From Botryosphaeria dothidea (Eukaryota > Ascomycota > Dothideomycetes > Botryosphaeriales > Botryosphaeriaceae), in contig WWBZ02000002.1 of the NCBI GenBank assembly GCA_011503125.2, forward strand, positions 1,426,001 through 1,490,000: a stretch of 64,000 nt of DNA. Reading direction: 5' to 3'. Each line of letters begins with the position of its first letter. Within the stretch, counting starts at the first letter, position 1. The notes below the pieces were generated by a model. The model had not been told where the DNA came from, did no database searches, and was given only the letters and a program-made list of their open reading frames with translations. Of the stretch, positions 1 through 10,785 are shown piece after piece. The translations under genes and the position numbers were made by a program.

Positions 1-928
1 CTGGACGACGATGTCGCTTTCTTCTTCGATGGACTTCTGGTCGTTCTTGATGCTCGATTCGATGAGAGCCGCGATGGTTGAGCGAACAGATCCGCCGCGT
101 TCGTGATATAGAGACTTGACAGTCTTGTGAGAAATGTTTACCTTGCTTGTGATGAAGTCGACGTCCTGGGATGCGGTATGCCACTTATTCTGAGCGGGTA
201 CTGCGGGCTCAGAACTTGCCCTGGCGTACTCTTCCAGGTTCATGTAGTTCGTCCTCTTTTTGTTCTTCCTGGTCTTCGTCTTACGCCCGCGAGGTACTGA
301 CTCATCTTCGGCAAAATTATCGATGCCTTTTCGCAATATTTTCTCTTCACCATCTTGGCCGTCCATTTCTTCGAACAAAACGTGGTTCAGTAGCTCATCA
401 GTCGCTCTCATATAATCACCCTTGTTCTTCTTTAAAACATAAGTAATGGTGTTGGCTGGTAGAGTCGGGAAAGTCTCCATAAGCTGTCCTTCCTTGGCGG
501 AAATATCCAAATTCGAAAGCCACAGCATGTTCACGCTAGACTCAGAAGGAGTCGAAACGCCAGAACTGGAGAGGGCAAGAGAAGATACTCCGTTGGTCAG
601 GCTGGTGGCGTCTGTCTCTGTGGGTGACTTGTGACCGGGGGATGCAGCGCCCTCTAGTTCGGGCAGTACGCCATTTTGGGTACTGCATCCAGAAGGGTCG
701 AATTCAGTGAGTTGCTCGACGACGGTATCGTCCTTGAATATCGAGAGGATAGCATGTGCTTGTTCGAGGGCGTTTGGTTGGCCCTCGTAGTCTTTGTAGA
801 TGGCGAAAACGACGGGGACGTCTATCGGAGGACAAAACTCCTTCTGTCATTCGTTAATCACGTAAGGCAAGGGCGTAGGGCTACATAGCACATGCCTGGA
901 GTCGCGCTAGGTCTTCGTCTTCACCCAT
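1..928 (-). CDS. CUE2: Cue2-like CUE/Smr-domain protein, N-terminal part (truncated by window edge)
   Basis: Two exons are visible, 928-896 and 843-1, giving 292 in-frame residues before the window ends. Residues 9-61 resemble the N-terminal module of fungal CUE-Smr proteins (CPPID near 15-19, closing at FDPSG). Residues ~130-165 form a CUE-like three-helix region with the METFP, KGDYMRATDELL pattern. Residues ~238-275 look like a further helical CUE-type module after a basic linker (RGRKTKTRKNKK). In this family a C-terminal Smr endonuclease domain follows; it would lie left of position 1. Yeast Cue2 is the no-go-decay endonuclease that cuts mRNA at stalled ribosomes; that role is inferred from domain order. 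The start is the ATG at 928-926, and exon 1 (11 codons) joins in frame only through a GC-AG intron. A general Smr/CUE protein without nuclease activity remains possible because the catalytic domain is not visible. Confidence 0.72.
844..895 (-). other. GC-AG intron in the Cue2-like gene
   Basis: This 52-nt intron begins GCATGT directly after CAG and ends with ACAG, with a TTAAC branch-like site upstream of the acceptor. The nearest GT (3 nt further in) would put a stop codon right after the junction, so the GC donor is the only one that keeps the frame into the conserved CPPID region. Confidence 0.7.
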
Positions 929-1721
929 GGCTGTGGAACGTAGGCTTCTTCTTTGCAAACAATAGTCGGTGAATGGGCATGCTCGGGGCGAAAAGCGATG
1001 TGACGATGTACATGAAAGTCAGGAGAAGCGGGGCGTCCTGAAAGAGTGCTGCGACGCTGCCTGGAAGCTGGGTTGAAATAGAAGAGGAGGAGAAGCGGAC
1101 TCAATAGCCTGTCGATGACGCGCCTCGACACTTCGTTTGTCTTCGGCCCGACCCGGCGAAAAGTTCCGCCTTCGCCGGGTACGCTGGAGGGGGGGTAACA
1201 GTGAGGATAAAGCTACGGTGTATGAGTGGTTGAATCAACGCAGGCGGATTGAAAGGCGTGATTGATTTCAGCATCCCAAGGATGTTCTGCATTCCATATT
1301 GTAGCCCCAGCTCAAAGCCACGTCGGCTTGACCAAAACCCATGAACATCCTAGCAGAAATCGAAATAGTCCCATTGGCCACCCGCTTTTGTCTGGCCAAG
1401 GGCAGGGTTATTTGCAAACAAAGCAACCTCCTCACTCCACGCTGATTTAGAAGACCCCTGAATGACCTGGATGACGCCAGAAAAAAAGCCAAAGGTCCGT
1501 TGAGTTCCCGGCGCCGCCCATATACGAACATGTAACCCCAAATCAATCATGAGACGCAATTTTTGGTCCTACCTGCCTTGGCTTCGCTGACCTAGCTGCC
1601 AGGAGCGAGGCCATCGATAACTCGCTCGTCACCTTGTGTCAGCACCGTTGCTGGCCGAGAAGTCATCCTCGTTCGTGTAGAATCTCCTTCGGACGATTAT
1701 TAGCCGCTCAATGATTGGGGT
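929..1721. other. Intergenic: Cue2-like promoter and HP1 3' flank
   Basis: This stretch separates two minus-strand genes in tandem. It holds the upstream region of the Cue2-like gene and the terminator side of HP1. The short ORFs here lack family motifs. A perfect inverted repeat lies at 1151-1180. Confidence 0.6.
1151..1180. repeat. Perfect 10+10 bp inverted repeat
   Basis: ACCCGGCGAA at 1151-1160 is the exact reverse complement of TTCGCCGGGT at 1171-1180, separated by 10 bp. It lies about 220 bp upstream of the Cue2-like start codon. It could form a GC-rich hairpin or be a dyad binding site. Confidence 0.8.
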
Positions 1722-2648
1722 TCAATTGTAGTTGAAATACAAATGCTGTTCGTAGTAGGCGAGCATCTAAAAGTACATCAGCAGGCCGGCATCTCAAGTT
1801 CAATGGCGGGGGTGCTCACCTTCTGAGGACACTTCTGGTTGAGGACGGCAAGTTCATGGCGCGTCTTACGGCTGTCGTTCCAGACGACCATGCCATAGCG
1901 CCTACGGACGCCCTTAGCCTCATCCGGCACCTCTTCGATGGTGTCAACGCTTTGGATGTGGTCCTCCCAGCTTCCCTTGGGGAAGTCGGGTTGCTTTTGC
2001 TGCTTGACGGGCTTCGCCTCGGGCTCTATCGAAAGACTGTCCTCCTTGGGCTTGCGGCCACGACCACGTCCCTTGCCAGCCGGGGTGCCAGCCGGGGTTG
2101 AAGAAGCCTTTCTCTTCTTTCCACCGGGGGTGGGACGTCCTCCAATCTTGGCCCAGTACTCTTCTAGCGCCTCCCTCGCTCCCTCACTGCGTGAAGGTCA
2201 GCGTGATACTCCAGCAGCAGTTGCGCATAGCTTACAGATTGTCCTCGGGCTCCCAGGTCCTGTCTGACTTGCGCTCATATCCCATCCATTTAATCTCATA
2301 CTTGATACTTCCCTAGACGGGCGTCAGTGGCGGCGGTGGTGCAATTGGCTGCAGAGCACTTACGTCATCGTCGGTCAGATGGGAGATGATCTTGTCTACG
2401 ACATATCTGCACCATGTCAGCTAGTTTCCGAGCTTGGGTGACGCGGGGGCTCCGTACTCTTCCTCGTCATCCTCATCCTCCTCATCCTCTTCCTCCTCGA
2501 CAACCTTCTTAGCTGATGCTTTCTCGACCTTGGAGGGGATGTCGTTTTCGGATGAGACGGAAGCGTCGTCGTCGCTAATTGCGGCTGCGTTGCGACTGTT
2601 AGCTAGGCAGCTAAAGGCGGCGCGAATGAAGCTGTACGTACGTGGCAT
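1722..2648 (-). CDS. HP1: Heterochromatin protein 1 homologue (chromodomain + chromoshadow domain)
   Basis: Six exons (2648-2642, 2584-2458, 2406-2364, 2312-2236, 2186-1820, 1766-1722) give 221 residues with five introns of 49-57 nt. An acidic N-terminal tail (residues ~31-45, nearly all E/D) leads into a chromodomain at ~46-96. It begins EYVVDKI, contains EIKWMGYE and closes with RTWEPEDNL, so the aromatic-cage positions (Y, W, Y/W) are present. A basic GRGRGRKPK hinge (~122-132) follows. The chromoshadow domain at ~157-216 starts with SWEDHIQSVDTIE and ends in NQKCPQKMLAYYEQHL. HP1 proteins bind H3K9-methylated nucleosomes through the chromodomain and dimerise through the chromoshadow domain. 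The last 15-codon exon is needed to complete the shadow domain's final helix. Swi6/HPO is the expected orthologue. The gene is divergent from CCT5. Confidence 0.93.
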
Positions 2649-3062
2649 GGTGACACGATGCGTTGCGCGCATCCACAGACGCAATTGGGACGCGTCGGAC
2701 GGGGCAACGAGCAATGGAGCGACGGGCACGAGGACCTCCAGTACGGGCGCAGAAGGCAGCGAGCAGGGTCGCGTCGCGAATGGGTGAGAGGATCTGGCGG
2801 AAGGTGACGCGCGTGGAATCGCGAAGACGGGCCGCGACAAAGTGGACCTGGACCGAGCGCGCAGCAACGGGCGGCGGCGGCGGGCGGCGGGCGCTGGGCA
2901 ACAACTTCACGTACTCCAGAATTTTGTCCCGCAGCGCCAGCTTTCGTCTCCCCGCCACAGCCCACCCTTCCCTGTCAACCTCCGCTTGCGCCCTCAGCGA
3001 CGCGTCTGATCTTCCCGCCGAGCTACTAGTCTGGTCCTTTTTGAAGGACACCCTCCGTCAGC
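2649..3062. promoter_or_regulatory. Shared divergent promoter of HP1 and CCT5
   Basis: The HP1 start (minus) and the CCT5 start (plus) are 414 bp apart and point away from each other, so both promoters and 5' leaders must lie here. No TATA element stands out. The ORFs crossing it are GC-rich shadows. Confidence 0.6.
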
Positions 3063-6000
3063 ATGGCTATGCGTACGTTGTCCCGAGCTCCCCCGTGCTG
3101 TCCAACCCCCTGCAACCAGCTGTCCAGCTCTCCTTGAATCCAAGAAGCTGACTACGATGCCTCTTCACAGAGCTTGACATGTCTAACGGTATGCTCGACC
3201 TTACTTCCTCGAGCCCACTGCGCGTTCTCGAGCCCAACCCCGCTGACCTCGCCGTACAGCCCAGGTGATGAAGGATGAGTCCGGCCGCCCCTTCATCATC
3301 GTCAGAGAGTGCGTAAAACAATCTGGAAACAAGGAAAAGCGAGCATTAACCGGCATGCAGTCAGGGCAAGAAGCAAAGAGTCCACGGCACCGATGCAGTC
3401 AAGCAACACATTCTCGCCGCCAGGACCGTCGCCAACATTGTGAAGACCTCGCTGGTATGGTACACCGTAGCCGCGCATACAGGTGGAGGAGCTGATGACT
3501 GTGCGTAGGGCCCGAGAGGTTTGGACAAGATTCTGATCTCCCCCGATGGAGACATCACCGTGACCAACGACGGTGCCACCATTCTGGGCCAGATGGAAAT
3601 CAGCAACCACGTCGCCAAACTTCTGGTCGAGCTCTCCCAGTCGCAGGATGATGAGATTGGAGATGGCACTACTGGCGTTGTCGTTCTGGCAGGTGCCCTG
3701 CTCGAGCAGGCTGCCGACCTGATTGACAAGGGAATCCACCCCATCAGGATAGCCGATGGTTACGATGCTGCCTGCGAGGTGGCCGTGGCAGAGCTTGACA
3801 AGATCAGTGACGAAATCCCCTTCACCAAGGACGACACCCAGAACCTCTTCAAGGTCGCCAAGACGAGTTTGGGCAGCAAGATTGTCTCCAAGGCCCATGA
3901 TCACTTTGCGCAAATTGCCGTCGACGCCGTTCTTTCCGTTGCCGACCTGGAGCGCAAGGATGTGGATTTCGAGCTGATCAAGGTGGACACCAAGGTTGGA
4001 GGCTCCCTCGAGGACTCAATCCTCGTCAAGGGTGTCATCATCGACAAGGATTTCTCGCACCCCCAGATGCCCTCGGAGGTCCGCGATGCAAAGATTGCCA
4101 TTCTCACCTGCGCCTTCGAGCCCCCGAAGCCCAAGACCAAGCACAAGCTGGACATTACCAACGTTGAGGAGTTCAAGCGCCTCCAGCAGTATGAGTCCGA
4201 CAAGTTCAACGAGATGATTGGTCAGATTAAGGACACCGGCGCCAACGTTGCCATATGTCAGTGGGGTTTCGATGACGAGGCGAACCACCTTCTGCTGACC
4301 AACGACCTACCTGCCGTCAGGTGGGTTGGCGGTCCTGAGATCGAACTTATCGCCATCGCTACCAACGGAAGGATAGTACCCAGGTTCGAGGATCTTAGCG
4401 CGGAGAAGCTTGGTACCGCTGGGGTTGTGAGAGAGATGTCTTTCGGCACCACGAGAGATAAGATGCTCGTGATTGAGGAGTGCGCCAACACCAGGGCCGT
4501 CACCGCTTTCCTGAGGGGAAGCAATAAGATGGTACGTGGAGTTTCCTCACGTCCGGTGATGACGAAAGTCCCGGGGAGGGCAATATTGACAGAAGTCTAG
4601 ATCATCGATGAGGCGAAGAGGTCGCTCCACGACGCTCTGTGCGTTGTCCGCAACCTTGTCAAGGATAACCGCGTTGTGTACGGTGGTGGAGCCGCTGAGA
4701 TTGCTTGCTCTCTAGCTGTGGAGGATGCCGCTGTCAAGGTATGTCTGACGCGTGTCAACCATCCGCGCCCTCAACAATCATCGTGGCTGACACCGTTATC
4801 AGAGCCCCGGTCTTGAGCAGTACGCCATGCGCGCTTTCGCCGATGCGCTTGATGCAGTCCCGATGGCCCTTGCCGAGAACTCTGGCTTGAGCCCGATTGA
4901 GACCCTTGCATCTATCAAGTCAAGACAGGTCAAGGAGAAGAACTCGCGGTTGGGTGTTGATTGCATGCAGACAGGCACCAACGGTAAGCTCCCCTTTGCT
5001 TCATCACATCTCGCGTCATATCCCTGCACACGCCGTTTGCACGCTCCCTGTCCGCAATCTGCAGCCACACTGCCAGCTTTTACCGACACTGCATGTGGCT
5101 GGCAGCCAGATGCGGTTGCGCAATGAATGTTGCACATCCCGGGCGCACAGAATCGAGATCCCGGTCGCATGTGCAGCGGCTCGTACCTTCTTCCGTTCCC
5201 CCAATTCACCACCAATAACTTTCCGCCCTGCGTTACTTGTCACTGTGGCCATCACACTTCACCCAACGAAAACGCGCGTTGCAGCAAGGACTAACAGACA
5301 TTGTGATAGACATGCGCGAGCACTTTGTCATCGACCCTCTCATCTCCAAGAGACAACAGCTCCTGCTTGCGACGCAGCTGTGCCGGATGGTTCTCAAGGT
5401 GAGTCTGCAGGTTTCTTTGGTCGCCTCACAATTTCCCGGTCACCCTTCACATGCAGCCCTCTTTCCCCAGTCACATTATTTTCGGGGCCCAACGGCGTCT
5501 GTGGTGTATCATCACTCTATGGCTGCAGTGCAAGTGCGCCATCCCGACGTCCCCCCTACGCCACGGTTACACAGCATGGCGCCTGGACACTTCAAACGAG
5601 AAGCGAATCGCGGACTTTGCACTGCAGCCTTGGGTTTCACAAATAACGCCTATCCCCCCATGACTGGTTTTTCTTGCCCTCTATTATCCCCGAACCCTTT
5701 ACCCGCATTCTCCCCATTCACCTCGACTCACCTCCCCTGCCATCCCTGCCTCTCGCTTCTCGCCGCGCCGCCCCTGACCTCCGATCTGGCCGGGATCTGA
5801 GCAGCGGTTGGTCGTCGCTGGCCAGTGAGGGCATGCCGCTCGTGTCTTCCCCGCTTCCCCGTCCGTGCCGTTGCGCATCACCCACACTTCCTCCCATCCA
5901 AAACAGGGATCCCGATCAGGCTTCTAGCCCACCGGAACCTGGGTTCTCAACCCGATTCGCGAGCGCCTCTTCACCGCTTATCTGAATGAGAGTCTTGGCT

Positions 6001-6078
6001 AATGCGTTTGCTTTCTTTTTTCCCCTGCGACAGGTCAACAATGTCATCATCGCTGGAAGTGACGAGAACGAGTTCTAA
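3063..6078 (+). CDS. CCT5: T-complex protein 1 subunit epsilon (CCT5)
   Basis: Nine exons (3063-3072, 3171-3188, 3260-3308, 3361-3454, 3509-4531, 4601-4738, 4803-4983, 5310-5398, 6034-6078) encode 548 residues, the usual CCT length. CCT is the cytosolic eight-subunit ring chaperonin that folds actin and tubulin using ATP. The group II chaperonin signatures are present: [10 protein letters not shown] (~74-83), [16 protein letters not shown] (~104-119) and [10 protein letters not shown] in the C-terminal equatorial part. The epsilon subunit is indicated by [11 protein letters not shown] near the start, [13 protein letters not shown] and [19 protein letters not shown] in the apical domain, and RQVKEKN near the end. 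The first two exons are only 10 and 18 nt. Introns 7 (326 nt) and 8 (635 nt) are far longer than the others, yet they join conserved sequence in frame, with CTAAC and CTAAT branch-like sites near their acceptors. Confidence 0.95.
5399..6033 (+). other. 635-nt last intron of CCT5
   Basis: The donor is GTGAGT after CTCAAG and the acceptor is GCGACAG before the 15-codon final exon ([14 protein letters not shown] then stop). The intron is roughly ten times the local norm. It contains pyrimidine-rich sequence but no ORF with recognisable similarity. Confidence 0.75.
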
Positions 6079-6588
6079 GTCGGGATATCATCCGGATTCA
6101 TGCGCATAGAAGGAGGGCTAAAAAGAAATGAGTACTCGACCGGGGGGATGGGATAGAAGGAATGACAGGACGCAGATACTTGATGAAGTTGACGGGTTTC
6201 GGACAAAACCCTGTCACCCCGTCGGAGCCGCGCGCATGCTGATGCCGCAGGAGACATTTTCTCCTTTTCTTTTTCCTGGCACGACCAAGAAAATGAAATG
6301 CTCCGGCGGGCGCTGCAGAAGGGCATTCGGAATCTTGTGAGTAATGTGGTAGTAGACACATAAAAGCGATAAAAGGAAACCACGAAATTTCCTTGGTTGT
6401 GTCTCACTGTGTGCCTGCCTCACACTTACAGGTACATCCCTTGCTCTCCTCGTGCTCTCTTGCTCCCGTGTGTGCGTGAGGGGCTGTTGTGCGAACTTCT
6501 GGAAAAGTGCTCTCCTTCTGAACTCTGCCAAATTTGCTTGTCACTTGACCGTCAACACGCTGCGAGACAGGGGGGACAACGTGCGAAG

Positions 6589-6604
6589 TTTTTTTTTTTT
6601 TTTT
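6589..6604 (+). repeat. T16 homopolymer
   Basis: An uninterrupted run of 16 T about 510 bp downstream of the CCT5 stop codon. Confidence 0.9.
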
Positions 6605-9600
6605 CCTCCCACGCGGTGTGAGGTTTGGAATTTGTAATTCCGCGTCACTGGTCCAGGGTGGGTTCAAATACGGCCTTGCATATGTGAACACCGCAGCAGC
6701 ATGCCTCTGCTGCTGCGCTTCTGCCGCTCTATATACATATGCACTCTGTACATGTGGTGCAAGCGAAAAACCTTACCGCACGCACAGATGCACCATCTCG
6801 CATTGTCGCAGCGAACGTGGCAAGAGATCTTTCCTCGCATGTGATAGATCTGTGTGCTGCTGCACTTCTACCCCGCGTGCCCAGGCTTTGTTTTCACATT
6901 TCTTCCGGTTTCTGCTTTTCCAAGGGCTTTTTGTTTTTCTCTGGTGCCGTGTATCGTGTTGCTGCTCCTGCTGCTACTGCGAATGTTGCATCCTGCTGTC
7001 GTGGATGTCTTGGGTCGTGGTGATTGGCGCAAGGGATGGCTGAAGCAAAGAGGGGAAGGGCGCGGGGGTTGTGCTACGGGTGGTGGTGGTTGAAAGGGTT
7101 TCCTTGCTTGGGACGGTGCTACGGATCAATGGAGTGGGCAAATGGGCAGAATAGGAATTTTCAAATCTACGGGCGGTGTTCCCCTGTCAAGAGCTGTGTG
7201 AGAATTGGCAACCGGGAAGTTGTGTGGCGGTTGTAGGAAACGCTTGGTGGGCGTGGGTTGGCATTGTTGGTGGTCACGCAACAGTTCAGGACGAAATATT
7301 CGAGAATGTTCTGCAAAGAGAATCGGGAAGTTGAGCTCTGTGCATCGAACCGTGGCAGCTAAACACTCTAGTCTGGAGACCTTACACAGGTGCTTTGGAG
7401 GTCTTTGCAGAACGTTAGTCTTTATGGGTTTCCCATGCATAGTATTGAAGTCGGCATTATCTTAACCTGCTATACACCCTATTCACTGACCAATGAGAGG
7501 TTCTCGAACAGGATCCAGATTTACGGCTTCCAAATTCGGAAATCCCCTTCCGTTTAGAGTAATTTAGGGCGCGGGTCAGGGCCAGCGCGTCATCAGCGGC
7601 GAAGTTATCAATCTCCACCGACGACGTCCAACCATCACCTCAATTGTTAAGGATTTGACGCAAATTTTTAATGTCATTCGGACACATCTCCTAAGGAGTG
7701 GAGGGGCTGAGTGACGACTGATCCACCGCATCTCCAGTCAAGACGTCATAGGCGTTAAGGCCACCCCCTCGTGCCCTCGACGTAAAACTTCATCCTGAGA
7801 AAATTGATGCCATTTCCGATCCTCCTCACAATTGCCTTAAGTCGTGGATTCAGGTGTTCATCAATTGCAGGCAACCCGAGACTGCTTCCCATGCCCTCAT
7901 TCTCACGGCGCCACATCCAACCTGTTCCAATCTTGCTGTGCCCCTCGCCATTCCCCGCCGTGCCCTGCTTTCGCTCCGCCCTTTCTCCGGGAGGGTTGTC
8001 CCGACGAAGATCCGATCCGTTGACGCTTTAGTCTTTCGAACAAGAGCTGTTTAGCGCGAGAGATCCCCCAGATACGACAGGCTAAAGCGAGGATACGAGT
8101 ATCTGAGCGTCGGCGGAGGCATCCGCGTGGTGGCGTCAATTGAGGCCTCCAATCCCCGTCACTTCTTCCCCAAACCCCGGATGGTAGAAGCGCAGGCCGA
8201 GCGATGATTGACGCTCGAAACTGGAAAAACGCGGCGACGCCCTCCGCATCGTCCACCATCGTGTCGCTTCTGCGAGTAATGTAGCTTGTATAGACCTTCA
8301 ATTCGTTGCCCGGACGCCACATTTTCGAGCGAGGTCCGAACAGAGGGCGTCGTCACGACTGCCCGTTGATCTCGCCAATTTGGTGGTCAATGGTGTTCCC
8401 CTCTATACAATATCCCGTAAAACCAGTGTGCCCACGGATCATCAAAGAGTCTCAGGCACTCGTGACTGCCCACGGGGCAACAAGGTACATGCCAATCTCG
8501 CGCTCCAAAACCCAGACGCATATCGTGACCAACTACGCCCGCCGATCCAATAGTCTAGGCCCGACTGTTCGTTCGCCGCAATAAACCAGCCCTATTCCAG
8601 TCAGTCTTCTCCATCGCCCTGCATGGAGACAACGCATGGCGCGAGACGAACGTGCGGGAGGAGGCATCACGTTGCTCTCACCACCTACGTCATCGGCCGA
8701 GCCTTACCCCCGCGGCAACTGTCTCGCTTCCCCTGGTCGTCGTTCGCAAGCCTTATCATCAGCCTCCAGCGTCTGCTCCTCCGGCAGCCGACGCCGAAGG
8801 CAGAGGCCCACGAGGCAGGTCACGCAACCAAAACCAGGGGCGCGCGCGGAGCAGCAACGAGCAGTTGGCGGCGGAGCAAATGCCAGAGACGCGGTGCCGG
8901 GCGATCCGTCCGATCAGAGACAACCAAGCAAAAGAGCTAAGACACGCGCTACTGTAAAATACTACGATAGTACGCCATCGCCATCGCCATCACGAAACGC
9001 GTCGCTCTATCTCGTGCCTTTTGCCGCCCTACATCGGCCGATGGTGGTGTCGAAAGCAAGGACGGTATACAGCACCACCCTCTCACCACGCAGGGGCAAC
9101 GATGAATTACAGCGTGGCAGCGGCGGCGATGGCGATGGCAGTGCACCGGACGTACGCCCAGCCGGCATGCTACATGCTACTCTAACCTTTCTTACCCAAT
9201 CTCGACATCTCCCGCTCTCCCTGAGGAGAAAAGGGCAGCGCGGAAGTTACGTAGCTACGTCGCATTTCTCGCCTCGCCAGAGAAACGCCAGAGCCAGATT
9301 CAGACCAGGCACGCACACGTGTGTGCCAATTTCTCCCCCCTTCCGTGCTGTGATCTCGCCCTGCCTGCCTTGCCTCCCCCTCCCTCCTCACTCACACCAC
9401 ACCGCGGGCGGTGCGGGTAAAGAGAAAGCGTGCATGTAAGGGCACGGATGGTCGGCCACGTTGTGCGGCGGTTTGTGCTTTTCGGCACGTCCTCTCTCTC
9501 TACTGTCTGCCCAACAGTCGGGCCTTCTGTCTCTTTCCCTCCCCCTCCCCCTCCTTCATCCACAAAAAAAAGGGCACTGTCTTTCCGTCGCCCCCCTCCC

Positions 9601-9660
9601 TCCCTTCTTCCGAGCATCGCGGCGGCTTCCGATAGCCGACGAAGGGCTGGTTTGTGCAGG

Positions 9661-9686
9661 AGGGCAGGGCAGGGCAGGGCAGGGCA
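9661..9686 (+). repeat. (AGGGC)5 minisatellite
   Basis: Five perfect tandem AGGGC units plus one extra A. This G-rich pattern has four or more GGG runs and could form a G-quadruplex on the plus strand. Confidence 0.9.
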
Positions 9687-10749
9687 TCCAGAAAACACGC
9701 ATGAACATCTTTGCGCACTTTGTGCCTGGTGACATGCTGGATGCCGATGATTCTCGCTGTTCCTGATGATTTGCAAGGAAGGCACAAGGCACAAGAGACC
9801 CTGAAAACGCAACATGACGCGATCACAATCCAGGGCAAACAGCTGGCGAAGGCGTGGAGCCGACGGACAGAAGGGAAAGGTTTGACGGTATGCAACAAAA
9901 ATCCAACCACCTCTAGCAACGCGGGCATCCGACCCCCCCTTCTTCCGCGTTCCCCGACGGGCATCTGGATGTGTGGATGTGTGGTGTAGCGAAAAACAGA
10001 AAACACCCTGCTCGTGCATACTTCATTCGTAAACCTCGATGTCAATCGAGAGAAAAAAAAAACCATTTTTTTTTCAACGGAGGCCTCCGTTTCTTCCCGC
10101 AGCCCCACAAACAGCTCAGAGCTCCCAGACTCCATTGGAAATCATGATCATCGATGGAAATGGGAAGCTCTTTCAGGAGTCAAGCGATCAGAAGACGTCA
10201 GTGCACCGTGTGTGTGCGCTCCAAAAAAAGCCGACGAGTGTGCACACGCACACACTAAGCACAACCTTCTTTTCTCCTCCCAAGCAAAAAAAAAAAAACG
10301 TGTACTCGGCCCGATCCGAACCAACGGTCTGGAAAAAGAACCAAAAAGGCCATGGGATCTCGCGCAAGCAATGACCTTGCACGCCATCAATTGAACAGGC
10401 GGTGATGATTAGGAGAAGCATGGAGTCTTGAAGGTCCAACCGGTCGGAGCCTCGGTGTCTCCGTGAATTCCCGCGGAGAGAGAGAGAGAGGAGGTGGGCA
10501 GAGAAGGAAAAAGAAGCACCTTATTCCTGACAATAAGGCGAACCAGGCGAAAGGCAAAAATAATGCGGGGACGGGAAGCTCCTGAGCTTCCTGTAGCAGT
10601 ATGCATATACTCAAAAAAAAAAGACACGGCTTCTCCCATCAACACCATTGCACCACGTGCTGGGTTCCCTAATCACTGATCACCGCTTTTAAGGCGCGCG
10701 GTCACATAGCCGCCGTACCTTCAGGGGAGCAGCAGCAAAACCCACCGCC

Positions 10750-10750
<1 letters not shown>

Positions 10751-10783
<33 letters not shown>
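10751..10783 (+). repeat. (GAT)11 microsatellite
   Basis: Eleven perfect GAT units. All six frames around it lack a supported gene, so it is not a poly-Asp or poly-Met tract of a recognised protein. Confidence 0.92.

Positions 10784-10785
<2 letters not shown>

Noticed and set aside
8636..9439. 267-residue plus-strand ORF in the gene-poor block
   Set aside because: Arg/Ser/Pro-rich composition from GC-rich DNA, overlapping ORFs in other frames, no motif, no sensible start context.
9300..10135. Minus-strand ORFs of 211-239 residues
   Set aside because: Two long frames overlap each other and cross low-complexity A/C/G runs; no recognisable domain.
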